A DNA stretch of 8,208 nt from Euryarchaeota archaeon UBA4 (GCA_002497985.1 DAFQ01000001.1:1-8208), one strand, 5' to 3'; positions 1 through 6,972 are shown, counted from the first letter of the stretch. The notes: a model not told the origin generated them from the sequence alone. Made by a program: numbers and translations.

Positions 1-1500
1 ACCACCGGCGGATGGCACACCTACACATGGGTGTACTGGAAGGACTCCTCGGTCGATGGCGGACAGGACACCGTCTGGATCGACGACGTCGACATCCCAG
101 TTCCAACGGGAATCACTCAGAACGACCTTGACGACGACAACGACGGTACGCCTGACGACCTAGACATGGATCCACTAGACCCATGCGTGGGTCTCGACTC
201 TGACAGTGACGGCATGGCCGACTCACTTGGAGCATCGATGCTCAACGGCAGCGCTTGTGACGCATCCGCGTACACGATCGATGATGATGACGACAACGAT
301 GGCTGGACAGACGTCGAAGAGGCGGACTGCGGTTCAGACCCACTGAACGCGACCTCGATGCCTGACGACTTCGAGGGCGATCACGTGTGCGACATAGTCG
401 ACGACGATGACGACAACGACGGAACATTGGACGTCGATGACGCGTTCCCATACGATCCGAGCGAGTTCACCGACCACGACGGAGACGGAATAGGCAACAA
501 CGCCGACACCGACGACGACGGCGACGGAGTTACTGACGGACTTGACGCGTTCCCATTGGACGCAAGCGAGACATCGGACTTCGACGGAGACGGAATTGGC
601 GACAACGCCGACACCGACGACGACGGCGACGGATGCGAGGACGCAGTTGACGCCTTCCCGTACCATGCGGGAGAGTGCGTTGACTCCGATGGAGACGGCC
701 TTGGCGACAATGCCGACCCAGACGACGACGGCGACAACGTGGCAGACGTGGCAGATCCGTTCCCCAACGACCCAACAGAGTGGGCTGATGACGACGGAGA
801 CGGAATAGGCAACAACGCCGACACCGACGACGACGGCGACGGCGTAGACGACGTAGATGACGCGTTCCCAGAGGACCCATCGGAGTCAGTCGACTCTGAC
901 GGCGACGGACAGGGTGACAACTCGGACGCTGACGACGACGGCGATGGAGTCAACGACGGTATCGATGTCTTCCCAGACGACCCAAGCGAGTTCGCTGACC
1001 TGGACGGAGACGGAATAGGCAACAACGCCGACACCGACGACGACGGCGATGGAACCCCAGACGTTGACGATGCGTTCCCCAACAACCCAAGTGAGGACGC
1101 TGACCTAGATGGCGACGGACTTGGTGACAACGCTGATCAGGACGACGACGGCGACGGCGACGCAGATGTCGACGACCAGTTCCCGACCGACGCAGCAGAG
1201 TGGGATGACACTGACGGCGACGGAATAGGCAACAACGCTGACGACGACGACGACGGCGACGGAGTAACTGACTCCACTGAGGTCGATTGTGGTACAGACA
1301 CACTCGACAGCAGTGCAGTTCCTTCCGACTTCGACAATGACGGCCTGTGTGACGCACTAGACAACACGGACGACTCCGCTGGAGAAGGAGATTCGGAGAC
1401 CGAGCTTGGCTGGACCAACGCGGTTCCAGGATTCCCATCACTGTTCGCGGCTATCGCCCTAATCGGTGCAGCATTCGCCGGTCGCAGAAAGCAAGACTGA
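1..1500 (+). CDS. Asp-rich TSP3-like repeat surface protein with PGF-CTERM-like anchor (5' partial)
   Basis: The reading frame is open from base 1, so the true start lies left of the window and the GTG at 31 is internal. The 499 visible residues begin with what looks like the end of a secreted beta-sandwich domain (about residues 3-36, with WHTYTWVYWKD and VWIDDVDIP). Next come two Asp-rich segments, then calcium-binding repeats of the thrombospondin type 3/DxDGDG kind, about residues 130-440, each roughly DGDGxGxNADxDDDGDG followed by D-x-FP-x-D. The tail is PGFPSLFAAIALIGAAF (from residue 476) followed by GRRKQD. That gives a PGF motif, one hydrophobic segment and a basic end, matching PGF-CTERM signals that archaeosortase A processes for lipid anchoring in other archaea. 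There are eight cysteines (residues 62, 86, 110, 130, 212, 226, 430, 450). A structural, adhesive or calcium-stabilised stalk role is inferred; the ligand or enzymatic part would be upstream, outside the window. Confidence 0.88.
   Translation, partial: TTGGWHTYTWVYWKDSSVDGGQDTVWIDDVDIPVPTGITQNDLDDDNDGTPDDLDMDPLDPCVGLDSDSDGMADSLGASMLNGSACDASAYTIDDDDDNDGWTDVEEADCGSDPLNATSMPDDFEGDHVCDIVDDDDDNDGTLDVDDAFPYDPSEFTDHDGDGIGNNADTDDDGDGVTDGLDAFPLDASETSDFDGDGIGDNADTDDDGDGCEDAVDAFPYHAGECVDSDGDGLGDNADPDDDGDNVADVADPFPNDPTEWADDDGDGIGNNADTDDDGDGVDDVDDAFPEDPSESVDSDGDGQGDNSDADDDGDGVNDGIDVFPDDPSEFADLDGDGIGNNADTDDDGDGTPDVDDAFPNNPSEDADLDGDGLGDNADQDDDGDGDADVDDQFPTDAAEWDDTDGDGIGNNADDDDDGDGVTDSTEVDCGTDTLDSSAVPSDFDNDGLCDALDNTDDSAGEGDSETELGWTNAVPGFPSLFAAIALIGAAFAGRRKQD
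478..1317 (+). repeat. Eight in-phase 105-nt (35-residue) Ca-binding repeats
   Basis: Repeat units start at 478, 583, 688, 793, 898, 1003, 1108 and 1213, each exactly 105 nt apart with no indels. The consensus is DGDGxGxNADxDDDGDGxxDxxDxFPxDxxExxDx. The last unit keeps the first half and then changes into a Cys-containing end module from about 1270. Units 1, 4 and 6 share a 47-nt identical block from the unit start, and units 1 and 4 share 52 nt (476-527 against 791-842). This points to duplication or gene conversion inside the array. A half-unit of the same type precedes 478. Confidence 0.9.
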
Positions 1501-1521
1501 GCAATTAGCCAGTTACGAAAA

Positions 1522-1550
1522 CCCCGGTTCGGGGGCCCTCGGGCCCTCGG
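1522..1550 (+). terminator. GC-rich hairpin with tandem 8-mer, possible transcript end
   Basis: CCCCG (1522-1526), loop GTT, CGGGG (1530-1534) forms a short perfect hairpin 21 nt after the stop codon of the repeat protein. It runs into two tandem copies of GGGCCCTC (1533-1540 and 1541-1548). No T tract follows, and archaeal termination usually depends on T-rich DNA, so the terminator reading is weak. It may instead be an mRNA 3'-end stabilising structure. The rest of 1501-1653 shows no convincing gene. Confidence 0.3.
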
Positions 1551-1618
1551 ATCGGGTCATTCCCCAGCATTTGCGTTCAGCCTTGCCAAACCAATTTCAC
1601 ACCCTTTCACCGGCAATG

Positions 1619-1628
1619 CTGATAAGTC
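1619..1628 (+). promoter_or_regulatory. Weak TATA-like element before the aIF5A gene
   Basis: CTGATAAGTC lies about 30 nt upstream of the ATG at 1654. That spacing would suit a TATA box for a leaderless or nearly leaderless archaeal transcript. The match to a TATA consensus is poor, and it was chosen partly because a promoter is expected here. A purine-rich GAGAGG at 1634-1639 is too far from the ATG (14 nt) to be a clear ribosome site. Confidence 0.25.
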
Positions 1629-1653
1629 GGCTAGAGAGGCATCGTTCGATAGC

Positions 1654-2040
1654 ATGCCGGGCACGACACGCGTTGAGATTAGAACCCTGAAAGTTGGTAG
1701 GTACGTCGCTCTAGAGGAGAATGCGTACAAGATACTGGGGATGAGCAAGTCAAAGCCAGGGAAACACGGTTCGGCAAAGGCCAGAATCGAGCTGGAGGAT
1801 ATCTTCACAGGGCAGAAGAGGAGCCATGTCGGAACTGTGACGGACACGATCCACGTACCCTTGATTGAGAAGGGGTCGGCCATAGTGACTCACATCCAGG
1901 GAAACGAGGTTCACGCCATGGACAACAAGACATACGAGACCCTGATACTCCCCACTGACCCAAACCTCAACCTAGAGCCCGGAGGGGAGATTCAGTGGAT
2001 GGAAGCAATGGGCCGATTCAAGGTCACTCGTGACCACTGA
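1654..2040 (+). CDS. Translation initiation factor 5A (aIF5A, hypusine-containing)
   Basis: This 128-residue protein has the usual length for archaeal IF5A and aligns end to end with the family by eye. The N-terminal SH3-like domain contains the hypusine loop SKPGKHGSAKARI; Lys37 in PGKHG is the residue that would be modified by deoxyhypusine synthase. The C-terminal OB-fold domain (about residues 72-125) has VPLIEKG, MDNKTYET and a final MEAMGRFKV, which resembles the conserved C-terminal strand. In other organisms the factor binds the ribosomal E site and relieves stalling at difficult peptide bonds such as polyproline. ATG 1654 gives a short natural leader (MPGTTRVEIR) before the first conserved strand. 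The gene stands alone on this strand, with gaps of 153 and 80 nt on either side, so it probably has its own promoter. The modification enzyme is not in the window. Confidence 0.96.
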   Translation: MPGTTRVEIRTLKVGRYVALEENAYKILGMSKSKPGKHGSAKARIELEDIFTGQKRSHVGTVTDTIHVPLIEKGSAIVTHIQGNEVHAMDNKTYETLILPTDPNLNLEPGGEIQWMEAMGRFKVTRDH

Positions 2041-2057
2041 GCTTCAAACAACCATCC

Positions 2058-2074
2058 CTCACGATAATCGCGAG
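2058..2074. repeat. Imperfect inverted repeat upstream of the OPT operon
   Basis: CTC-A-CG, loop ATAAT, CG-C-GAG forms a symmetric 17-nt element with one mismatch, containing the palindromic core CGATAATCG (2062-2070). It sits between the aIF5A stop (2040) and the TATA-like box (2080). It could be an operator for the transporter operon, a 3' hairpin of the aIF5A transcript, or chance. Confidence 0.3.
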
Positions 2075-2076
2075 TG

Positions 2077-2087
2077 AAGTATAAGCG
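2077..2087 (+). promoter_or_regulatory. TATA-like promoter of the OPT-EamA-surE operon
   Basis: AAGTATAAGCG is the best TATA-like match in the intergenic gap and is preceded by purine-rich GAGTGAAG, which could serve as a BRE. Its centre is about 39 nt before the ATG at 2121, so a start site about 25 nt downstream of the box would give a 5' leader of roughly 11-14 nt. A GAGG at 2110-2113, eight bases before the ATG, could pair with 16S rRNA. Confidence 0.45.
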
Positions 2088-2120
2088 ATTGGGCCCAGCC
2101 TTTCGTATCGAGGCAATGCC

Positions 2121-4472
2121 ATGTCTGACGTGAAGCGTTCGGCCTATCGCCAACCCGTAACCCCCTCGGGGCTCGAGGCAATAGAGAAGGGCACTCTGAC
2201 ATGGCTAGACGAGGACATGTACAACAACCTCAACACGGGGGTTTTGGAGCAGTATCTGGAGGAGAAGAACCTCAATGAGTCATTCGAGGTCAGCCATTGG
2301 GACACTAGGAAGGTCCTCATAGGAGTCCTCATCGGCGCACTATTCAGTGGTGTTACGGCATACATAGGACTCAAGATAGGGTTGGCGGTATCAGCAGCAT
2401 GGTATGTCGCATACTTACTTGGCATGGCGCTCAAGTGGTCTCCCTCGGAAGTAAACATAGCAACGAGTGCGACTACGGGGGCGACCCACGCATCAACGGG
2501 ATTCATATTCACATTCCCTGCAATATTCCTGCTCGCCTACTCTGATAACTACAAGGTGGGCGACGGTTTCCTGATAAGCTCGGTCGATACCCTACAGTTA
2601 GCATTCATAGGTATCATCGCCTCGATGTTCGCAGGCTTCCTGGGTGTGATGTACTTCATCATATTCAGGAGGGTGTGGCTGGTCGAGGATCCCCTCCCCA
2701 TGCCGGGATTCGAGGCCACTCTGAAGATGCTCGACATCTCATCTGACGTCAGCACCGGAGCTGCCGATGCCGCCATGGAGTCCCTGAAGACCGTGGGAGT
2801 GTGGACGGTTCTGACGATGGGGTTCATGTTCGTCATCGACTACCCGGTGCGTTGGGGCAAGAAGCTTGCAGGAGTTCCAAGTAGCATAGCAGACTGGGTT
2901 TCAATGACGCTATCGGGCGGAGACTGGGGGCTGGCATCAGTATACACCGAGAGGTGGATACACCAGCCTAGCAAGCTCGAGGGCGGGCACGCCCCCTATG
3001 GGGGGATAACGCCATATGAGTCAGGTAACCCATTCTCCTACACGTTCCTTGGAATAGAGCTCAGCCCGACACTACTAGCAATAGGCTGGTTCATGAAGTT
3101 CAGGGTGGCGTTCCTCGTGAATCTCGGCTCACTGGTTGCATGGTTCTTCCTCGTTCCCCTGGTGGTGATCCAGGACGTCCCGGTCTATGACCCAGCAATC
3201 GGTTCGTACGTCAACATCACACAATACGGCGACGCGGCATCGGACCCATACTACCCCATCGTCCAATGGAAGGCATTCTCCTCCGTGGTCAGGACCATAG
3301 CGATCGGGGCAATCCTCGGTGGCGGAATCTTCGGGCTAGTCAAGATGGCACCGACCTTCGTCTCAATATTTGGGGACATCTCCACTGCGTTCACTGGGGA
3401 GAGGGGGGATGAGTTCATCGAGAACAAGGGGTGGTACGAATGGCCACTCACGCACATCCCGGTTTTCATGGGGATTTCCTTCTTCGCCATGATACTGACA
3501 TTCCTGATAGGCGGCTTCCCTGCTCTCCCTTCTGCCATCTTCGCGATAGTGCTGATTCTGACGACCTTCCTTCTTGGGGCCATAGCAGTCAGGGTGATGG
3601 GAGAGACTGGTATAGAGCCGGTTTCGGGAACATCCTTCATCGTCTTGCTGATGCTCCTGCTCGTTTTCCTCAATGTTGATGTGGGCCTCGACAAGGAGGA
3701 ATCGGTATTGATAGCCCTAGTCGGCACCACCGTGTTTGGATCCGCCATCAGCATGAGCGGCACCGTAGTGGGCGACTACAAGAACAGCCTGTATATCGGC
3801 AACAGGCCATACCACATTTCCAAGGGCAATATCATGGGGGTGGTCCCCGGAGCAATCTTGGGTGCAGCAGTAGCCATCTTCCTCTCCAAGCTCCTTGCTG
3901 ACGGGACTATCGACTTGCTAGCCCCCCAGGCCAATGCATTCGCCTACTTCACCACAATACTGGCCGAGGGCCAGGGCGACTGGGGCGCTCTGGCACTGGG
4001 CTTCGCACTTGGGGCCTTCGTCGAATGGGCCACGGGGATGGGGACCTCATTCGGGCTCGGGATGTATCTGCCCACCCCTGCGACATTCCCCATGCTGATA
4101 GGGGGTGCAGCCAGAGACTGGTGGGAGAAGAGGAGGCTCCAGCCGAAGGTCGAGTCAATCAGGGCTGAAGAGGGTTCACAAGCGGCCGAGAGGGGAAGGG
4201 CGCTAATGCTCCTAGGGACGTTCATGATCGCCGCAGGGGCATTCACAGGAGAGGCGTTCTATGGCGTGGAGGCAGCAATACTGGCCGTCTTGGACGAGCA
4301 GATAGGATCAATGGACAATTGGCCAATAGTGAGGTTCTCCGGATTCATATTACTCAATGCAGTTCTAGGAGCTATGATTTACGTCCTTTTCAGAAAGGCA
4401 GGGATCCTCGGTCAAGGCGGCTCTGGAGGAACTACCTCCAATGAAGTCCTAGACGCTGAGCTGGCGGCCTGA
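2121..4472 (+). CDS. OPT-family oligopeptide/metal-chelate transporter
   Basis: A 783-residue polytopic membrane protein of the oligopeptide transporter (OPT) superfamily, proton-coupled importers of small peptides or metal-chelate complexes in other organisms. A soluble N-terminal stretch of about 60 residues precedes the first membrane block, TRKVLIGVLIGALFSG, then YIGLKIGLAVSAAWY and a Gly/Ala/Thr-rich ATSATTGATHASTGFIFTFPA, all typical of the OPT core. In the C-terminal half, VRVMGETGIEPVSGTSF (from about residue 490), GDYKNSLYIGNRPYHISKGN and LPTPATFPMLIGGAARDWW match conserved positions of the prokaryotic branch. I count roughly 14-16 membrane segments. It is longer than many bacterial members, with extra hydrophilic loops (about residues 245-300 and 345-390). 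ATG 2121 fits the TATA-like box and the GAGG site; the ATG at 2116 is out of frame. It is the first gene of a probable operon with the EamA transporter (2-nt gap) and surE. The substrate cannot be deduced. Confidence 0.9.
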   Translation: MSDVKRSAYRQPVTPSGLEAIEKGTLTWLDEDMYNNLNTGVLEQYLEEKNLNESFEVSHWDTRKVLIGVLIGALFSGVTAYIGLKIGLAVSAAWYVAYLLGMALKWSPSEVNIATSATTGATHASTGFIFTFPAIFLLAYSDNYKVGDGFLISSVDTLQLAFIGIIASMFAGFLGVMYFIIFRRVWLVEDPLPMPGFEATLKMLDISSDVSTGAADAAMESLKTVGVWTVLTMGFMFVIDYPVRWGKKLAGVPSSIADWVSMTLSGGDWGLASVYTERWIHQPSKLEGGHAPYGGITPYESGNPFSYTFLGIELSPTLLAIGWFMKFRVAFLVNLGSLVAWFFLVPLVVIQDVPVYDPAIGSYVNITQYGDAASDPYYPIVQWKAFSSVVRTIAIGAILGGGIFGLVKMAPTFVSIFGDISTAFTGERGDEFIENKGWYEWPLTHIPVFMGISFFAMILTFLIGGFPALPSAIFAIVLILTTFLLGAIAVRVMGETGIEPVSGTSFIVLLMLLLVFLNVDVGLDKEESVLIALVGTTVFGSAISMSGTVVGDYKNSLYIGNRPYHISKGNIMGVVPGAILGAAVAIFLSKLLADGTIDLLAPQANAFAYFTTILAEGQGDWGALALGFALGAFVEWATGMGTSFGLGMYLPTPATFPMLIGGAARDWWEKRRLQPKVESIRAEEGSQAAERGRALMLLGTFMIAAGAFTGEAFYGVEAAILAVLDEQIGSMDNWPIVRFSGFILLNAVLGAMIYVLFRKAGILGQGGSGGTTSNEVLDAELAA

Positions 4473-4474
4473 AC

Positions 4475-5428
4475 ATGAGTTCTAGTGACTCAACACCGGT
4501 TTACGCATACGCTCTCCTTGGGATAGCACTGTTCGCTGTATCGAGTGCTGGAGCCGTGCTACAGCAGATGGGAGAGGTACCGCCACTGCTCAGGGCATCA
4601 TGGAGGATGCAGGGCACCTCATTGGTACTGTTGCCCGGATTCGTGTACCAGTGGTACAGGATGGAACGCTCAACCCTGACTAAGGACGATTGGCTGCTCA
4701 TGCTAGCATCCAGCGCTTTCCTAGCTCTCCACTTCGGTAGTTGGATTTGGTCATTGGACAACACCAGTCTGGTGCACAGCCTGCTCTTCGTCACTAGCCA
4801 CCCCCTCGTGGTAGTCGCGCTGATGCCAATACTCGGAACGGTAGCCAGGAGGGGGCACGTCACAGGCGCCCTCGTTGGTTTCGTGGGGGCAGCAATCACT
4901 CTTGGCGATGTCAGCGGCAGCGATGGGGTGACCCTATGGGGCGACATAGCTGCCTTCTTCGGCGCGGTAACGGTAGTCGGTTACTTGTTCATAGGCAGGC
5001 ACCTAAGGTCGAAGAGAGGAATCCCCGTGTTCGTTTACGCCTTCCCTGTCACATTGCTGGCCGGCATTTTTCTCGCCGCCTCGTCAATAGGTATCGAGGG
5101 GACCTCGTTAACTGGCTCAGTCGCCGAGAGCTCCCTCATGGGTTGGGGCGAAGTCGCATGGATACCATGGGTCGCCTACCTCTCACTGGGCCCAGGCCTA
5201 TGCGGACATACCGGAATAAACACCATCCTAAGGTGGATCCCCCCCATCATCGTCTCCATCACATTGCTATTCGAGCCTGTTATCGGCGGACTGATAGGGT
5301 GGTTATGGACAGGTGAGCTAACTCTGGGAATTTGGACAGCAGTAGGGGGCCCACTCATGCTGTCCGGGGCGATTATGGTGACCTTGGAAGAAGGCAGGAA
5401 TGAACGGGACCCAGAAGTGCATTCATGA
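4475..5428 (+). CDS. EamA/DMT-superfamily permease (RhaT-like)
   Basis: A 317-residue integral membrane protein with about ten hydrophobic segments (near residues 11-30, 37-58, 73-92, 98-122, 129-146, 152-172, 184-205, 228-248, 255-280 and 285-305). This is the two-times-five layout of drug/metabolite transporters with two EamA domains. The second EamA repeat is the clearest: YLSLGPGLCGHTGINTIL, then LFEPVIGGLIGWLWTGE, which matches the characteristic EP...GWLxxGE end of the family. The first repeat has the related SLLFVTSHPLVVVALMPIL. Members export or import amino acids, nucleosides, sugars or other metabolites, and direction and substrate are not predictable from this sequence. It starts 2 nt after the OPT stop, so the two are very likely co-transcribed and translationally coupled. 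Its last 29 nt overlap the predicted start of surE. The charged C-terminal tail (EEGRNERDPEVHS) is probably cytoplasmic. Confidence 0.88.
   Translation: MSSSDSTPVYAYALLGIALFAVSSAGAVLQQMGEVPPLLRASWRMQGTSLVLLPGFVYQWYRMERSTLTKDDWLLMLASSAFLALHFGSWIWSLDNTSLVHSLLFVTSHPLVVVALMPILGTVARRGHVTGALVGFVGAAITLGDVSGSDGVTLWGDIAAFFGAVTVVGYLFIGRHLRSKRGIPVFVYAFPVTLLAGIFLAASSIGIEGTSLTGSVAESSLMGWGEVAWIPWVAYLSLGPGLCGHTGINTILRWIPPIIVSITLLFEPVIGGLIGWLWTGELTLGIWTAVGGPLMLSGAIMVTLEEGRNERDPEVHS
5386..5399 (+). promoter_or_regulatory. Ribosome binding site deciding the surE start
   Basis: The purine-rich run GGAAGAAGG (5386-5394), followed by CAGGA, lies 5 nt before ATG 5400, inside the end of the EamA gene. It supports initiation at 5400 over the in-frame GTG at 5451, which has no such sequence before it. 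Confidence 0.5.
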
Positions 5429-6377
5429 ACCAGCCTCCTTTCCCGAGCCTGTGCGCCCCCTCCCCCTCCTCATCACCAATGATGATGGCATTGAGTCTGA
5501 CGGGCTGACGTCCCTTGTCAGGGCACTACACGAACGTGGTCACCCGATATTTGTTCTGGCGCCCGCGAGTGAGCAGTCGGCAACGGGGATGAAGCTGACC
5601 CTCCAAAGCAACATGAGCTTCGTAGAGCGTGATGACATGTCGAAGGACATCGCCTTGGAAGGGGGACCGGCACTCAGGATGTTCTCCCTGGATGGGAGCC
5701 CGTGCGACTGCGTAATCGTCGCCTTGGAGAGGGCCGTCAGATCAATAGCTCCCGAGATCAAGCCAATGTTGTGCATTTCAGGGATCAATAGGGGCCCGAA
5801 CCTCTCAGTCGACGTTCTGCACTCGGGAACCGTTTCAGCAGCCCGCGAGGCGTCCCTGTACGGGATGCCCTCCATCGCAGTCAGCCTAGCGACTTATGAC
5901 CACGATGACTTCTCAGACTCAATTGAAGCCATATCCAAGGTAATCGACGCCTGCTCAATAGGGATGCCTAGAGATCTCCCAAATCTCCTAAGGCCTCACG
6001 GGACCAAGACAGTACCAGATGGAAAGGGCATCGAGGAAACCATCAGATCAGCATTCCACAACGGCGACATCCTGCTAAACATCAATGTGCCAGCAACATG
6101 GAATGGCAATTACAGCACCGTACAACTTGGGGCCAGATGGTATAGGAGCGCAACCGACTCAATCAACAGGGAGGGCACTGGAGTGGCATTTGAGGTAGGA
6201 GCGGCAACGATAGACGAGGAGGATATCCCCGGGACTGACTGCAACGCGGTAAATCAGGGGGACGTCTCAATTACCCCTCTGGGAAGCTGGCCCTCAAATC
6301 ACCCTCTCGGAGCCTCCGACGAGACTCTGAGAAATGCTGCAATAGGGGGCGATGACGGCCTTCCGAACTGGCTCTAA
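5400..6377 (+). CDS. surE: 5'/3'-nucleotidase SurE
   Basis: SurE is a metal-dependent phosphatase that removes phosphate from nucleoside 5'- and 3'-monophosphates, acting in the cytoplasm in nucleotide salvage and stress survival. The family signatures are present: LLITNDDGIESDG (Asp28 and Asp29 as metal ligands), the Ser in APASEQSATG (Ser60), and SGINRGPNLSVDVLHSGTVSAAREA (Asn130). These correspond to the Asp-Asp-Ser-Asn metal site of characterised SurE. At 325 residues it is longer than the roughly 250-residue bacterial enzyme. The extra length is a 22-residue leader before the first strand and a linker around residues 195-220. The start at ATG 5400 overlaps the EamA gene by 29 nt and has a good ribosome site. 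A start at GTG 5451 (residue 18) would give a more typical N terminus and cannot be excluded. It is probably the last gene of the OPT-EamA-surE operon. Its stop overlaps the stop of the opposing trmY by 4 nt. Confidence 0.93.
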   Translation: MNGTQKCIHEPASFPEPVRPLPLLITNDDGIESDGLTSLVRALHERGHPIFVLAPASEQSATGMKLTLQSNMSFVERDDMSKDIALEGGPALRMFSLDGSPCDCVIVALERAVRSIAPEIKPMLCISGINRGPNLSVDVLHSGTVSAAREASLYGMPSIAVSLATYDHDDFSDSIEAISKVIDACSIGMPRDLPNLLRPHGTKTVPDGKGIEETIRSAFHNGDILLNINVPATWNGNYSTVQLGARWYRSATDSINREGTGVAFEVGAATIDEEDIPGTDCNAVNQGDVSITPLGSWPSNHPLGASDETLRNAAIGGDDGLPNWL

Positions 6378-6964
6378 GAGTCCATTGCGTGATGTAGTAT
6401 GGATATGCACGAATGGCCCTGAATCCAGGTCCCGCCAAGCGAGACCTTCTCCAAAGTCTCCATGGCCACTATCTCCGACTCGGTGAAGGGCTGATCGTCA
6501 GAGAGGATGAAACCGACGGACTCGCCATCGTGCTCCACGGGATCAAATGGTGCCCCACTAGCATCTAGGACAAATGCCCTAACCCCCTCGCGAGACCACT
6601 CATCTATGGTTTGCCCGATCCCCCCTCCCGAGTGCCAGAGGCCTTCGTGCAGCTCGACCATCCTCCCAATCGCGGGAACAGGGGATTTCAGTGCCTTCCC
6701 AACTTGGCCGGCAATGGCACGCTCGTCAGGATGCACGCCCCGCAATCTCGAACCTTCGAACCAAACCCTTCGAGGGGGACCTTCCCCTCCCATCAGGTGG
6801 AGGGTTATGTCCGTGTCTTTCCGTATTCCGTGAGAGAGGAAAAGGGCGGCATTAACCGCCCTAGCTAGGACGTCCAACCTCCCGGAGGAACCAGCCAAGT
6901 CATTCAGGTTAATTTTCCCATTTGATGGGGCACGATGACCGATTATTGCAAATCTGCGATTCAT
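6374..6964 (-). CDS. trmY: tRNA (pseudouridine(54)-N1)-methyltransferase TrmY
   Basis: TrmY is an archaeal SPOUT-class enzyme (former DUF358) that uses S-adenosylmethionine to methylate N1 of pseudouridine 54 in the tRNA T loop. The 196-residue length fits the family. Visible hallmarks are FAIIGHRA at the N terminus, GRLDVLARAVNAALFLSHGIRKD (residues 28-50), FEGSRLRGVHPDERA (69-83), and the C-terminal knot region FILSDDQPFTESE (152-164) with SLGGTWIQGHSCISILHH (175-192), including Cys186 next to the cofactor-binding loop. The start ATG (6962-6964) lies 8 nt after the srp54 stop, so it is almost certainly transcribed with srp54. Only a weak AGGT precedes it, so translational coupling to srp54 is plausible. 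A different SPOUT RNA methyltransferase is possible but much less likely. The pseudouridine synthase that makes its substrate (Pus10 in archaea) is not in the window. Confidence 0.88.
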   Translation of the reverse strand: MNRRFAIIGHRAPSNGKINLNDLAGSSGRLDVLARAVNAALFLSHGIRKDTDITLHLMGGEGPPRRVWFEGSRLRGVHPDERAIAGQVGKALKSPVPAIGRMVELHEGLWHSGGGIGQTIDEWSREGVRAFVLDASGAPFDPVEHDGESVGFILSDDQPFTESEIVAMETLEKVSLGGTWIQGHSCISILHHAMDS

Positions 6965-6972
6965 GCGACTAC

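Noticed and set aside
31..33. GTG at 31 as the start of the repeat protein
   Set aside because: The frame is open from base 1 and the ten residues before it (TTGGWHTYTW) continue the same beta-sandwich-like domain, so the gene begins outside the window.
381..1130. Long Ser/Pro-rich open frame on the minus strand (249 codons)
   Set aside because: It is exactly antisense to the Asp-rich repeats. Repeated GAC/GGC/GAT codons read backwards give Ser/Pro/Ala codons and rarely a stop, so openness is a by-product. There is no known-family sequence or start signal.
478..1317. Regular 105-nt spaced repeats as a possible CRISPR or non-coding tandem array
   Set aside because: The period is a multiple of three, substitutions preserve the DxDGDG protein pattern, and the frame is open throughout. 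It is a protein repeat; there are no unique spacers between identical short repeats.
1466..1690. Small 74-codon plus-strand ORF spanning the gap before aIF5A
   Set aside because: It overlaps the end of the surface protein and the start of aIF5A in another frame, has no ribosome site, and shows no recognisable protein pattern.
3251..3763. 170-codon minus-strand ORF inside the OPT gene
   Set aside because: It is a shadow of strongly supported OPT membrane segments on the plus strand, with a low-complexity Met/Ile/Pro composition and no independent signal.
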